Positions 10,201 to 20,841 are shown, counted from the stretch's first letter. The stretch is 64,000 nucleotides of DNA from Lytechinus variegatus (GCF_018143015.1 NC_054756.1:27935440-27999439); one strand, 5' to 3'. Made by a program: numbers and translations. Notes: generated from the letters alone by a model not told the origin.

Positions 10201-12620
10201 ATACTTGCTCGTAGGAATTCACTTAGACCATAAGTATTTTACTGGACAAATGATGCGAGCGTGAAGCGCGAGCTGAAAATTTTCGATATTCAGACTAGAA
10301 AAATTGACATTTTAAGAATTGTTTTTTATTTATTCATTAAGAGCTAACGTATCTTTCTCTACGTTTTTCTTTCTTTCTCCCTCCTTTTCTCCTTTTCCCC
10401 GTTTTTGGGGGCCAGCCGATGGGGGGGGGCACGTGCCCCCCATGCCCCCCCCCGTAGTTACGCAACTGCACACACATACACACACTTGAATAGGGTGAAT
10501 TCAAGTGTTTACTCCCATGACAAAATCTTGATTTAATGTATTAAAGTTGGTATGATACAAACATTTCGTTTTATTCAGTTCAAACCACTTGCAGTCGACC
10601 GCAACCCCGATTCGGAACTCGGTACAACGGAACCATGACGATCTACTATAGCCCGGGTGATGTTCTGGAAATTAAGTGCGACACTGGCTTCAAAGTCAAC
10701 TTCGAACCACCAACTATTATCTGTATGAATGATGGCCGTTGGAAGCCCTCGAATGTCTCATGTGAAATAGATAGCGGTAATCCTAATAGACTGGCAGGTA
10801 AACAATTAACACATAGCTGAATATATCCCCCTAAATTTTACATATTGAACTGTTGTTTACTACAATTTTGTATTTGTTTTTCTTATCCGTAATGCCCCCC
10901 CCCCCCCCCGACACACAATTTTGACATCCACTATATATCAACCAGAATGATCTTATTATATATTTAACTCGTTTTTCAGTATCTATCTAGAGCTTAATTC
11001 CCGGCTGAGGTTGTGAGTAGAGAACAGTTTTCTTCACTAAAACGTATAAAATTACAGAAATTGCAGGACAAATTCCCCGATTGACAATCAGATTATAATT
11101 TTCCAAATTATCCTCAACATCATCCTCGTCCTCATAGCCCTCTTGTAAATCAGTTTACGTAACCGAAGGGGCTACCCTGGTATAAGAAAAATGAAAAAAA
11201 ATAAATGAATAAATAAATAGATGAATTAATAGCTCCAGCGGAGAGACACTCTAACGGAAAGCCGGTTGCACAAAGAGATCGTTTAAACGCAAGTCAATAT
11301 GTTATAAGCAAGTCCCGAATGGCGCTTCTGATCAGTTGTGTTTAAATTTTAGAGTTGCGTTTGATTGCAACTCTTTATGCAACGCGCCCAAGAAGACGAA
11401 TCACCCGACAAAAGCTAGTTGCCTCGGGAATTATCCTAAAAGACACAATCAAAAGCTGACTTAAAAGTTGAGAATTTTTTGTGTGTCTTTATCATGCAGA
11501 ACCGAAGACGATCGGCGGTGCAGTAGGAGGAATATGTCTTGTGATACTACTCATTGTAATTATTATTGTAGTAGTCCGTCGAAGAAAGAGGTAGATAAAT
11601 TTCATTGAATTTTATTTCGTTTGAATTTAGTGGGGAAAACCGAATGATACGCTATAAAATGTCATACAGTAGAGGCACCAAGGGAGGGGGTGGCATGCAC
11701 CCCCCCCCCCCCCACACACACACACACATACAAATCCTGATGCTGTCTCTGATTGTACAACCCCTGGAAAGGGGACCCCTTCAACTTATTTTATTCATGA
11801 AATAATTGTAATTGCTTACATTAAATATCGTACACAAACCAATGCACACGTCCCCCCCACACACACTTCCTCACACATTCCCCCTTTTGGGGAGGGGGGG
11901 GGTTAACCGACATAATGTGATATATTGAACATGTTGAAAAGAAAATCTTCATTCACATCAAATTAATATTCATTAATTTAGGAAATTGTTATTAAAAAAA
12001 CTATGACGAAAAAAATGACCAAGAATATCAGATTTATGAAATTCGGAGTGTCTTGGGTTGTTTAATTGATGCCTGGAGTATGATTTAAAAATCCCATTGC
12101 AGGCTTAAATCCTACTACATGTTTCAATTTTCTTCAGGAAGAAAATTTTCCATCTTGTGCCGCGTCCGACCCAGGTCTTGCAAATGGGGACTAGACAGGA
12201 ATTTTTTCCTTTAAACGCATTGCACCTACTACAAAGCTAGGTAAATTATTGTAGAACGCTTAGAGTCTTTTAATAAAATTAGTGATGGGCGTTACATAAA
12301 CAAGTGTAATTATCATTATTGATATCTTTAAAAATAAGCAGCATTTTTTAACTGAGCAGGTATTACCACTTTTGTTGCCAACTTGCCATTGCTATCAATA
12401 TAGACATCCCGTGAAGACTCTTCATGGAGATAAGCAACTCGATGATCCCTACATGGACTTGGTGCCAACCGCCTCACCATCATCCCCCTACGAAACTTTA
12501 GGTACTGGTTCTATGGGAGAGGCCCTGGGAAATCTGTATGAGAACGGACCAGTTGCTACTCAGTGTCAGTATGCCAATCAAATACAGAACCAAGATCAGC
12601 ATACGTATGACTTTATTTGA
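7160..12620 (+). CDS. Sushi-domain transmembrane receptor with ITAM-like tail (gene model, 3' part; exons listed separately)
   Basis: Five exons join with matching phase: 7160-7246, 7493-7582, 10579-10797, 11500-11590 and 12404-12620. The order encoded is two Ser/Thr/Ala-rich stalk segments, one sushi (CCP) module, a transmembrane helix, a basic stop-transfer RRRK, and a tyrosine-rich cytoplasmic tail ending in a stop codon. Seen in the sequence: every join has an AG acceptor and a GT donor, and phases run 1-1-1-2. Known of the families: sushi modules bind proteins or glycans extracellularly, and paired YxxL motifs recruit SH2 kinases once phosphorylated. Inferred: a cell-surface, possibly immune-type, signalling receptor. 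No start codon or signal peptide was found, so upstream exons are missing from the model or lie outside the window. The gene is interrupted by many repeats. No named orthologue is recognised. Confidence 0.75.
7493..7582 (+). CDS. Receptor stalk exon B, tandem duplicate of exon A
   Basis: A 90-base phase 1-1 exon between an ACCAG acceptor and the donor T|GTAATT. Like exon A it begins with AT-TCA/TTA-TCA-GCA-ACA and contains ACATCATCGGCCACGGTC, so it encodes the same SSATAVT / SSATV pattern. The flanking introns are also alike: both copies are followed by ATGAAAATATG-type sequence and the shared string ACCGACCTTGTGAATTCGGG. The whole unit of about 330 bases was therefore duplicated, not just the exon. 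It lengthens a Ser/Thr-rich stalk. Confidence 0.6.
7611..7908. mobile_element. MITE, CACACTAAGAAAT termini
   Basis: Begins CACACTAAGAAAT and ends ATTTCTTGGTGTG. The interior has paired GCACC/GGTGC blocks. The duplicate intron downstream of exon A reads through without it (TCAAGGATGAAA), so the target was AA. Same family as 13818-14099. Confidence 0.7.
9660..10467. mobile_element. Element with periodic GCGAGCGNGAAGCGCGAGC units and G/C-run ends
   Basis: Ends are partly inverted: GGCGTACCGTGGGTCATGGC...GGGGGGCAC at the left and GTGCCCCCCATGCCCC...CGTAGTTACGC at the right. Between them TGCGAGCG(T/C)GAAGCGCGAGCTG followed by a T run recurs about every 105-115 bases (near 9827, 9917, 10033, 10138, 10252). 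It is a non-coding dispersed repeat in the intron before the sushi exon. Confidence 0.6.
10579..10797 (+). CDS. Sushi (CCP) domain exon of the receptor
   Basis: The acceptor is TTTTATTCAG and the donor is CAG|GTAAAC. The exon enters and leaves in phase 1. It encodes a full single-exon sushi module: Cys1 in TTCSRPQPRFG, Cys2 in LEIKCDTGF, Cys3 in TIICMNDGRW, and Cys4 in NVSCEI. The hallmark Trp (GRWKPS) sits between Cys3 and Cys4, and the fold-typical PGD and GF motifs precede and follow Cys2. Two N-glycosylation sequons are visible (NGT and NVS). Sushi modules are usually about 60 residues, each on its own phase 1-1 exon, as here. The last residues (about 12) form a linker to the transmembrane exon. 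Confidence 0.85.
11261..11389. mobile_element. Small foldback MITE in receptor intron
   Basis: Arms GCCGGTTGCACAAAGAG and CTCTTTATGCAACGCGCC are inverted. Related ends occur at 26171-26306 and 47959-48077. Confidence 0.55.
11500..11590 (+). CDS. Transmembrane exon of the receptor
   Basis: The acceptor is ATCATGCAG and the donor is AG|GTAGAT. The exon enters in phase 1 and leaves in phase 2. It encodes P-K-T-I-G-G-A-V-G-G-I-C followed by an unbroken run of Leu/Val/Ile and then RRRK. The GG-A-VGG start, about 22 hydrophobic residues and a basic stop-transfer cluster are the standard form of a type I single-pass helix. The first two bases complete a Glu codon with the sushi exon. No charged residue lies within the helix, so a charge-paired adaptor is not required by the sequence. 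Confidence 0.8.
12138..12240 (+). other. Possible alternative cassette exon ending in a stop codon
   Basis: A good acceptor (TTTCAATTTTCTTCAG) and a good donor (TAG|GTAAAT) bound 103 bases. Joined in phase to the transmembrane exon it encodes RKKIFHLVPRPTQV and about 20 more residues, and its last codon is TAG, directly abutting the donor. Inclusion would give a receptor with a short tail lacking all five tyrosines. It may equally be a chance pair of splice signals; nothing else in the sequence supports its use. Confidence 0.3.
12404..12620 (+). CDS. Cytoplasmic tail exon with ITAM-like and YxN motifs; stop codon
   Basis: Acceptor ATCAATATAG; phase 2 in, completing an Arg codon; ends with TGA at 12618-12620. 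The tail is about 72 residues and carries five tyrosines in signalling-type settings: YMDL, then nine residues, then YETL (within the ITAM spacing YxxL/I-x6-12-YxxL/I), YENG and YANQ (YxN, the GRB2-SH2 type), and YDFI just before the stop. The open frame continues upstream of the acceptor without a Met, so the exon start rests on the AG and on phase agreement with the transmembrane exon. An alternative start a few bases away cannot be excluded, but the tyrosine region would not change. Confidence 0.75.
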
Positions 12621-12707
12621 GCGAGATTGAGAGAAGTCATTCGATGTGGGGTATCATAGCTAAAATTAAAGGTGAAATTGAATGATAAGAAAATAATAAT
12701 AATTATA

Positions 12708-12855
12708 TAGGGTATGTATATTGCGCACATATCCACCTTGTTAGGTGCTCAAGGCGCTCCTATATTACCCGGCTAAGCTAGGCGTTCATAGCGCACACAG
12801 TTTTTTCTTAAAAGGAATTACTTCCTACCGGTACCCATTTACCTCACCTGGGTAA
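12708..12855 (-). mobile_element. SINE 3' fragment
   Basis: Contains GCGCACATATCCACCTTGTT, GGTGCTCAAGGCGCTCC and CCTACCGGTACCCATTTACC, the body shared with 22245-22400, 55815-56110 and 60049-60264. The tRNA-derived head is missing. Confidence 0.65.
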
Positions 12856-13032
12856 GGGGGAGGGAACATAAACAATAATGATGTAAAGAAGGGAACGGAA
12901 AAGAAGGAAATGACCAGAGAGCAAATAATCAGAGTTTAACAAGTAAGAAAGTAAGATCTCATTAAGAAGTGCTTCAGGATAGAAAATATCATTTCCATAT
13001 GTGAGCTGTTCGTCTTAAATAAGATTGGCTCA

Positions 13033-13038
13033 AATAAA
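13033..13038 (+). promoter_or_regulatory. Candidate poly(A) signal for the receptor gene
   Basis: AATAAA lies 413 bases after the tail-exon stop codon and is the first clear hexamer on this strand downstream of it. A SINE fragment (12708-12855) would then lie in the 3' UTR. A second AATAAA occurs near 14170. Confidence 0.3.
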
Positions 13039-13319
13039 AATAAAATCCTGGTCAAATGACGGTTTGTTTCTTTGCACGAATATTCTTTTTCACTTACAGT
13101 ATGTAAAAAAAATACTATGTGAATATTATCACCTACCATGCATTGATTTAATCAACGATCGTATATAATTCATGTATAGGGGGTACACATTACATACAGA
13201 ATTCTTATTCGAAGTCAGATTCTTATAATAGTATATATAAAATGTATTAGTGTCAATGTTTCTTTTTATGAAAAATTCTTAAATGGCTACATGACATTTT
13301 GCTATTGAATAGTAAATAC

Positions 13320-14290
13320 TATATATTTTTAAGAGTATTTTTTTCTGCCTTCCGTGTGAAGACTACAGGCCTTAAACATCAGTACTCTTTTTATAAATAG
13401 CCCTTTTCATGACTTGTAGCAATCAATGAATTTGGTTGTGTTATTATTTTTATCTCCTCTAATATTCTATTCACTGTTTTCATTCAAAATGTTTGGGTCG
13501 TTAATATACCGATGAAATTAAACTGAAAAAGTTGTTTGATTTTTAGGGGTAATTTTAAATCGAGATTTGAAGGAAAATGGGTGCATTTACATTGTAGAAC
13601 GTTTCACTTCATGTTTCATACATTTATGGTTGTTAGTTATGTATTTTGCGAATTGCAGTAAGTCATGCACGTGTAGAATAAGGGGAAATTTATTTATACT
13701 AACAATAATGATAATAATGTTTATTGTGGTGACGATGTTGATGATGATGGTTATGATGAAGGTAGCAATGAAAATGATGTCGATACATTTTCGGAGTATC
13801 CTTTTTCCAGCATTCTACACACTAAGAAATAAAGGTTCAAAATTGAACCCCGAAAGGTTGATGCAAAATCAGCACCCTAGGGTTCAAAAATTGAACCCTG
13901 CGGTTTGGGGTTCATTTTTGCACTCTGTGGGTTCATAACTGCATCCCTAGGGGTTCAATTTAAAATTCAGCGGTGCAGTTTTGAACCCGCAGGGTGCAAA
14001 AATGAACACCAACCGCAGGGTTCAATTTTTGAACCCTTAGGGTGCTGATTTTGCATCAACCTTTCGGGGTTCAATTTTGAACCTTTATTTCTTAGTGTGT
14101 ATGTGAAGACTATATTAGGCCTATAACATCAGTACTATTTTTGTGAATTGCCCTATTCATTACTTCAGCGATCAATAAATGTGGTTGTGTGATGTTTTAA
14201 TATTTCTATACAACATTGACTGTGACGTGTTATGTATAAATATTCCAATGGAATGTAATTTAAAAATTTGGTTTTCTTTTTACAGGTATT
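13320..14290. repeat. Duplication (13320-13555 and 13781-14290), second copy split by a MITE
   Basis: Both copies share TGTGAAGACTA, ACATCAGTACT and AATTTGGTTGTGT / AAATGTGGTTGTGT. The second copy carries the MITE at 13818-14099, and the first gives the empty site. No coding region is seen in 12621-15600. Confidence 0.6.
13818..14099. mobile_element. Near-perfect foldback MITE with TA target duplication
   Basis: Starts CACACTAAGAAATAAAGG and ends with the exact inverse. Arms of about 130 bases are nearly complementary and consist of GGTTCAAAATTGAACCC-type units. It is flanked by TA at 13816-13817 and 14100-14101, as for Tc1/mariner-type elements. Confidence 0.75.
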
Positions 14291-14926
14291 TTCACTACTG
14301 ATTTGGTTTGATTTATTGATTTCCGTTCCACAACATAATTATGATAAATATAACATAACAAGGTCGAAAATACTGCAAGACATAATAAAATATAAATAAT
14401 ATAATCTTAGATTTAAGGAACACAATTCAATGAATAAAATTACCTAATATGATATTTGTATTTTAAAGTATAACGGAGGGTCTTGCCGAAAAAAAGCAAA
14501 GCTTGTACAAAAGGCAAGCCCCTAACTTAGTTTCATTACACAAGAAAAAAAAACAATGGGTTGTTATAATATATAGAACGTTTGTTTAAAATAAATGCTA
14601 ACAATTTTTGTGCACTTTAAGAAAAAGGTAACTGATGGATCATGTGAGAAATATTTTGTTTTATAGCATTAGGGAGAGAGGGGAGGTTAGGGGAAGAAGA
14701 GTGGAGGGACAGAGAAGTGCAGTGTACATGACGTAGAAAGAAAGCAGGCAGCAGGAGCAGGTACTTTGGCTAATTGCAATTTTAAGAAGAAAAAAGTAAT
14801 AACAGATAATATACATGTATATGTAAATAATATGAGAGCATATAATGCACATATACACAAAAGTCGAGTATAAATAAATAAGTTATTCAGCTTGACCTGT
14901 TTGTTTAAATGGAGATTTTAGAAGAT

Positions 14927-15099
14927 GCGCTCTAAAAAATGAAGTGCTAATTCAGCTCTTAAAGAGCGTGTATAGTGACTGCACTTCGGAGTGCTGTTTT
15001 GTCTAGTTCAAATTTGAACGAGGAAAATCAGCACTCCGAAGTGCAGTCACTATACACGCTCTTTAAGAGCTGAATTAGCACTTCATTTTTTAGAGTGTG
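14927..15099. mobile_element. Foldback MITE (CTCTAAAAAATGAAG ends)
   Basis: Arms CTCTAAAAAATGAAG...GACTGCACTTCGGAGTGCTG and their inverse surround a short loop. A second copy of the family is at 35858-36040. Confidence 0.75.
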
Positions 15100-15924
15100 G
15101 GTCCATTTTTTTACAAATGATTATTATTGCTATGTGCTGTAGAAATGTTCATTATATATGTTATAAATTTGTTGGTAATAGATTTAGTTGATTACAGTAG
15201 GTTATGCACGAGCAGAACAACAAAAATCTATTTGAAATAGATTTATCTATTTCAAACAGCTTTATCATCTTCATACTATAATATTGCACGAATTCATGTT
15301 TCGTATTTAATAATATATGCCCATTCTGCTTTATAAATGTATTAATTAATTCATAGTATAAGTTTGGGAGTGTCATTTTTTTCAAGCAATCTGCTTATGA
15401 TGACAATCCTTCTCCTGCAAATTATGAAATAATCTTAATGATAATGAGAGTTGTAGTGATGATGCTTATGTTTAAGATGATATTTATGATAATCATAATA
15501 ATAATGATAATGATAAGAATTGTGGTGATATAAGTAAGGATAATATAAACTAATCCACGGGTTATCAACATTATTTATATGCATTTAGTGAACTCAAGAC
15601 TTTGTTTTGGTAACAACAATGCAATTATAAACTTCATAAAATTTATTTCCACAGTCGTACATAAAGATGTCAAAGACACCATTATAGAGGAAAATCACAT
15701 AACATCAGAATACAAAGCAGAATTTAAAAAGTAGAAAATATACCCCCCAAAATACAATACAGAAAAAATAATATAATATGTCTAGAATGTGCGGAGCAAT
15801 AAAGGTCAAATACCTATCGAGGTTGCTCCCAAAGTCATATGGTTGAAAAAGATAGATATACCAAAAAAATAAAAAGAAAAAATATAATCAAAATGATCAA
15901 AAAAGTATTTAAAAGAAAGGACTT

Positions 15925-17015
15925 TTCAGAATGAATAATTTATAGTTACGTTTAAATGATGCAAGTGTTTACAAGCTTTTTAAATTGTATTGTACACTCT
16001 TCCAACTTTTAGGTCCTAAATATTTTAGAGTTGTATAAAAAATATATATATATCTAAATGAGGGGAGACGCATACTACATGCAATAGATGACCAAGTTTC
16101 ATATCTGCGAGTAGAGTTGTCAGATAAAATCATATCATTGGAAGTGTCAGGCAGAGATTTTTTAAAGTATAGGAACATAAAACTCGCTGTTTGGATTTCA
16201 TATATTTCTGTAACTCTCAAAATTCTATATTCAATTTGATAAAAAAGAGAAGCAGTTGGTGAAGGGGGATGAGTATTACTTACAATTCTGATTGCCCGAT
16301 TTTGAAGTATAACTATTCTATTGGACAGATATTTGGCACAATGGCCCCATACAATGTTACAGTAGGCATGGGCGGAAATCCCGGGGGGGGGGCAGGGGGA
16401 CCCGTCCCCCTACTCAAAATATATAGTAGGGGGACACAATATCAAATGTCCCCTCTACTATTTTTGTTCTTTTGTGATGAAAAGAAATACATCATTCAAA
16501 ATCGAAATAAAACATGTATTTTGGACGAGATTACCTTAATTTTGGGACGATAACCCTTTTTCTGCTTGTTAAATTGGTTTTGGTCGAAATGACCTTATAT
16601 TTTGATATTTTGGGTGATAACTTTTTTTTTTGCTTGTCAATTTTTCCAGCCCCTTGTCCCCCTACCTTTTGGGAGAGATTTCACCCTCCCTGACAGTAAG
16701 TAATCATGGTAATGTAAGGCAATACCACAGTATTATAAATTGTTTAAGACGATACATTGCACTAATAGATTTTGACATTTTACAGCAAGTATCATTAACA
16801 TGTTCTTTCCAACTTAATTGATCATCTATGACTAAACCTCAAAATTAGTCTGAGTTACTTTCTTGAGTTTTTAAATTATGTATACATACTTCCAATTCAT
16901 TAACTTCCAACAGTCTTATTCTTAGGCTTAAATATCATAAAACAAGTCTTATCAAGATTTATCATTAACATATTGCACGAATACCATTTATGTATATTTG
17001 TCAACTCGGAGCCAA
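15925..17015 (-). pseudogene. Decayed non-LTR reverse transcriptase fragment, split by an insertion
   Basis: On the minus strand the pieces, across frameshifts, read DKTCFMIFKPKNK, then CNIVWGHCAKYLSNRIVILQ, LKYLGPKSWKS and TLASFKRNYKLF. These are the C-terminal reverse transcriptase and thumb signatures of CR1/jockey-type retroelements. A separate element at about 16360-16695 interrupts it. It is inactive. Confidence 0.6.
16360..16695. mobile_element. G/C-ended element inserted in the retroelement remnant
   Basis: Left end GGCATGGGCGGAAATCCCGG, then GGGGGACCCGTCCCCCTAC; right end CCCCCTACC...GAGATTTCACCCTCCCTGAC, roughly inverse. Retroelement coding sequence is found on both sides. Confidence 0.45.
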
Positions 17016-17436
17016 GAGTTCTACTAATTTCTCTACTATTAAGTAATGACAAACAAAGTCAATATGTAATTTACGTAAAGGTGCATGAAAATAATTCAAA
17101 GAAACCGCTGAGAAACTCACTCATTACCACTGAAAACGAACAGTGACTTTTAATATATTGTGTCATTTTGCAACTTTTGAATTTTGACTTTCCCCCACAT
17201 TTCAAGGCACTACACCCCCATGTGCCCCATAATCATATCATGTAGGGTATTATTTTAAAGAAATTTAAATGCTTTATTCTTTGATATTAATTACACATTG
17301 ATGTTTACTAAAACTGAAGATGGATTATCGATCAAAGTCAGATTTCCAAACTTTTTTGGAGAAGTTTATATATATATATATATATATTGGAAATGCACTT
17401 TTTTTCAATTTACCTCAGTAACCATTATCTTGGCTT

Positions 17437-17735
17437 CGAAAGCTTAAAAATGTTGAAGCTCGTATTGTTACATTGTCCAACAATTTAACTATTATTACCC
17501 CAATTCTGAATTCGCTGCACTGGCTCCTTATCATGATCGGATAAGTTTCAAGATTTTGTTTCTCGCCTTTCATTTGCATTCATGGATCAGTTTTGTCAAT
17601 ACAATCTTTTTATGAATTATTACATACCCACTAGGTCTGCTTGGGGTTCCAGAAGTTTCATTTATTTGGGGGGGGGTAGTTGCCCATGCGTGCCCCATAC
17701 TATGGAATAGACTTCCTGAAGACATCTGTTTCTGT
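17437..17735 (+). pseudogene. CR1/L2-like reverse transcriptase C-terminal remnant
   Basis: Across frame changes it reads ARIVTLSNNLTIITPILN, LHWLP, ISFKILFLAF, and later CPILWNRLPEDI, the usual C-terminal signature of CR1/L2 elements. Stops and frameshifts make it non-functional. Confidence 0.6.
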
Positions 17736-17826
17736 TTATGGTAACTCCCGTAGGAACTCGACAAGACAGCGCTCTGCTGGTAAACGCCAAGCTGGCATAT
17801 AACCAATTACCGAGGAAACATTTTAC

Positions 17827-18015
17827 GTCTAGGTTTATCAGTCGTAGTGGCTGACCTTATAGACGACAAAACTTACTATCGGGCCTTTTTCTTATCAAAG
17901 TGGAGACAATGGCAAAGTAGGGATTCGAACTCACAACCTTGCGATTATGAGTCCAATGCTTTAACCACTCGAGTGGACAGAGTGAATTTGTCTCTTGATA
18001 AGTCACACACACCCT

Positions 18016-18104
<89 letters not shown>
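17827..18104 (-). mobile_element. tRNA-derived SINE fragment followed by an (AT)n microsatellite
   Basis: On the minus strand 17900-17982 reads like a tRNA with an A box (CACTCGAGTGGTTAAAGC) and a B box (GTTGTGAGTTCGAATCCC). Next to it, 18021-18104 is an AT dinucleotide run of about 42 units. It is not called as a functional tRNA because the acceptor stem does not pair. Confidence 0.6.
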
Positions 18105-18109
<5 letters not shown>

Positions 18110-18189
18110 TATATATTAATCACAATCATCATTATGAAAGATAAGTCATAGTTGAAAACAGTGATGATAAAAATTGTCAGAAATTTCGG

Positions 18190-18547
18190 CCGCAGTTTTC
18201 CAAGGAATTGAGGGTCTTTGCTATACTCGACCATTGCCACTTTTTCATTTTGTACATTTTGTACAATCGAATGAATTTCCACATTTCATCAACTGTTATT
18301 ACTCAGCCTTTTCTCAATTACTTAATAGAAATTATTTCTTCAACTCGCTATAGGGGATCCACGCTCTACAAGCAGTGCTTTTTAGTGGATCCCTCATTTC
18401 CATACAGGCTTAATACTATTTTATACAAGCTTTTATTATATATTTATGCTGAGGTAAAATTGATCTTGTACTCATACTTTGATTTGTATCTGTATTGGAT
18501 TTATATTTGTCATGGAAATGAAAATAAACTTCTTGAATCTTGAATGA
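18190..18547 (+). mobile_element. 3' end of a non-LTR retroelement
   Basis: It ends AAATAAACTTCTTGAATCTTG, the AATAAA-CTTGAA tail type seen in CR1/L2-like copies. No coding region remains. Confidence 0.4.
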
Positions 18548-18613
18548 AAAACACTCACTCTATATCTGAGTCATTCGTTTGGCTGCATTATCTTTTTTCA
18601 GATTATGATACTT

Positions 18614-19461
18614 CAAGGCCAAGTCCACCCCAGAAATATGCTGATTTGAATAGAGAGAAATCAAACTAGCGTAACGCTGAAAATTTCATCAATATCAGTA
18701 TGTAAAATAAATATGTTATGACATTTTTAAATTCCGCTTATTTTCTCAAAACAGTTATATGCGCATCACGATCGATATGCAAATGACGGACTGATGACGT
18801 CACCCACTATTTCTTTTGTATTTCATTATATGAAATGTGAAATTTTCAATTTTCTCCTCATCGTCATGTGCAATAAAGTTTCATTCCTCCCTGAACATGT
18901 GGAATTAAAATTCTTTAAAAATTATAAAGTATGGTCAGGTTGGTCATAATTGTCAAATCTGTAAAATATGAATTATTGTATAATTCAAACAATAAAAAAC
19001 AAAAGAAATAGTGAGTGATGGACATCATAATCTCACTCATTTGCACATCACTGATTTGTGCATATATCTGTTTTATGAAAAATAAGCGAAATTTTAAAAT
19101 ACCATAATGTCATGTGGGGGCGTCGTTGTCTATAGTGGTTAAAACTTTCGTCTTTCAATATGAAGGACGTAGGTCCGATTTCAAGCCATGGCGTGTTTTC
19201 CTTCAGCAAGAAATTTACCCACATTGTGCTGAACTCGACCCAAGTGAGAAACATGGGTACCGGCAGGAAGTAATACCTCACAAAGCTGTGCGCACCGGAA
19301 TCGGTAGACTAGCTAGCAGGGGTAATATAGGAGCGCCTTGAGCACCTAGTAATAAGGTGAATACGTGCGCTACACAAATCCAATATTAATATCTATCATT
19401 ATAACTTTCTTATTTTACATTCGATTCGGATGAAAATTTTCTCGGGTGGACTTGACCTTTG
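18614..19461. mobile_element. Long foldback element (family AAGTCCACCCC) with nested SINE
   Basis: Starts CAAGGCCAAGTCCACCCC and ends GGGTGGACTTGACCTTTG, with complementary arms throughout. A SINE (19108-19385) interrupts the right arm. Carries ATGCAAAT at 18777-18784 and TGACGTCA at 18795-18802. Other copies: 35236-35746 and 42380-42964. Confidence 0.75.
19108..19385 (+). mobile_element. tRNA-derived SINE, full head and body
   Basis: Begins GTGGGGGCGTCGTTGTCTAT with an A-box-like TAGTGGTTAAAAC, then the body shared with other copies (GGCGTGTTTTCCTTCAGCA) and a 3' part with GGAGCGCCTTGAGCACCTAG. Inserted in the foldback arm. Confidence 0.7.
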
Positions 19462-19939
19462 AATTACAATCAGCATGAACAATGCCCTGACACGAAATAA
19501 AAGCACCTTACTGAAGATATTTGTCATATAGTATACAAATATAAGGATTTTATTACAGAAAACTTACAAATGCCAAAGGCAGATAATCGAATTGATATAC
19601 ATTGCATTACAAGAATCAATATACAGTACGCATAAAAAAGTTTACACTTTGAAAAAATCCTATAACCCAAAAATTTGCAATATCCTGACCTTTTCTCTTT
19701 CCACATCTCCACATTGGTTTAATGTAAGTTTCTTTATACAAATGACAATATTCATGAATGTCGGGGATCCATTTGAGTAAGCACCATGCACTTGCTTTTA
19801 ATAAGTACGTTAAAAATGACTTGCGCAGAAATTTACAAGCCCCTCCCCCACCCCCAACCTTCGTGTAGAATATCGTGTCATATCTGCGTTACATTGTAGC
19901 TTTTGACCGTATGATACAATGAAAATAACAATAATAACG

Positions 19940-20170
19940 TTTTATTTACCCAGGGTTTAGCCACTTCAGTTAGGAAACTGCTCTACCAGCGGTACCTGCA
20001 TAACATTATGTTATTATTACCCTTTTCCGATCCGAATGCTGAGCGCTTAGCAAGAAAGTAAAAGGTCCCATTTCTGAAAGTCTTTGGTATGACTCGGCTA
20101 AGGATCGAACCCAACACCTCTAGTTGACGAGGCGGACGCTCTACCACTGAGCCACCATGCCCGGTCCCCT
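19940..20170 (-). mobile_element. tRNA-derived SINE, second family
   Basis: On the minus strand: GGTGGCTCAGTGGTAGAGC (A box) and GGGTTCGATCCTTAGCC (B box). Related copies at 22530-22690 and 51925-52065 share the CTTTGG-ATGACT / TGGTACCTG-type body. Confidence 0.65.
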
Positions 20171-20820
20171 GTTTCCCTCTACCTGCTATTGTTTTGCTTG
20201 AGAAAGTGTAGACACGGTAGAGGAAATGCGTAAGAAATGAAAACCCTTTTGATATTAAAGGACAAAACTCCTTCAAGAAAAATGCTCGTGATGAACTTTT
20301 ATGTCCCCATCGGATACAGCTGTCACAAACAAACTGAAGTTGTGTTTACCTGGGGTCAGACTGTTAATTTCGGTAGCAAAATTGTTCAAACAAGGTACAA
20401 TGTTTTATTTTCATGGACGAAAGAGTAGAAGAGACCGAAGCCGAAAATTTATGTGAAAAATCCCCTCATTGTAAATTCTAACAATGTCCAGGACTTTTTC
20501 AAAGTGTAGACTTTTAACTGACGCACTGTAAATATTTATATATACTTCTTAAAATGAGAATATCCAGTATAAATAAATGCCCTCATTGTGATGACTATAA
20601 CAATATACATAAATGGGGGGCATACCCCAAGAAAAATATCATAACAATGCCTCCCCTCAAATATTCAAGACAATACACTATAGAAAAAAGGTGGGTAATG
20701 TAAAACAATTACTCAATGATGGGTAAAAACGGAGCATAAATGTTTGTTGGGTAGAGTATATCAGGAAAAAAAAATCATGTTTTAGGAGTAAAATTCACTC
20801 AATCATAGACACTGCATGAA
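20171..20820. other. Gene-poor stretch
   Basis: AT-rich DNA with short open frames and no recognisable gene or repeat boundary. It probably includes sequence just downstream of the Cys-rich protein gene. Confidence 0.4.
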
Positions 20821-20841
20821 TTGACCGAGCGAAAACTGAGA

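Noticed and set aside
13567..13938. Alternative terminal exon of the receptor
   Set aside because: The frame is built from GATGATG-type repeats and runs into the MITE at 13818; there is no acceptor or domain.
17900..17982. Functional tRNA genes (also near 20110, 39700, 52020, 56040)
   Set aside because: A-box and B-box motifs are present, but acceptor stems do not pair and each is followed by a SINE body; they are SINE heads.
17847..18282. Open frames of alternating Tyr-Ile on both strands
   Set aside because: Generated by the (AT)n microsatellite at 18021-18104.
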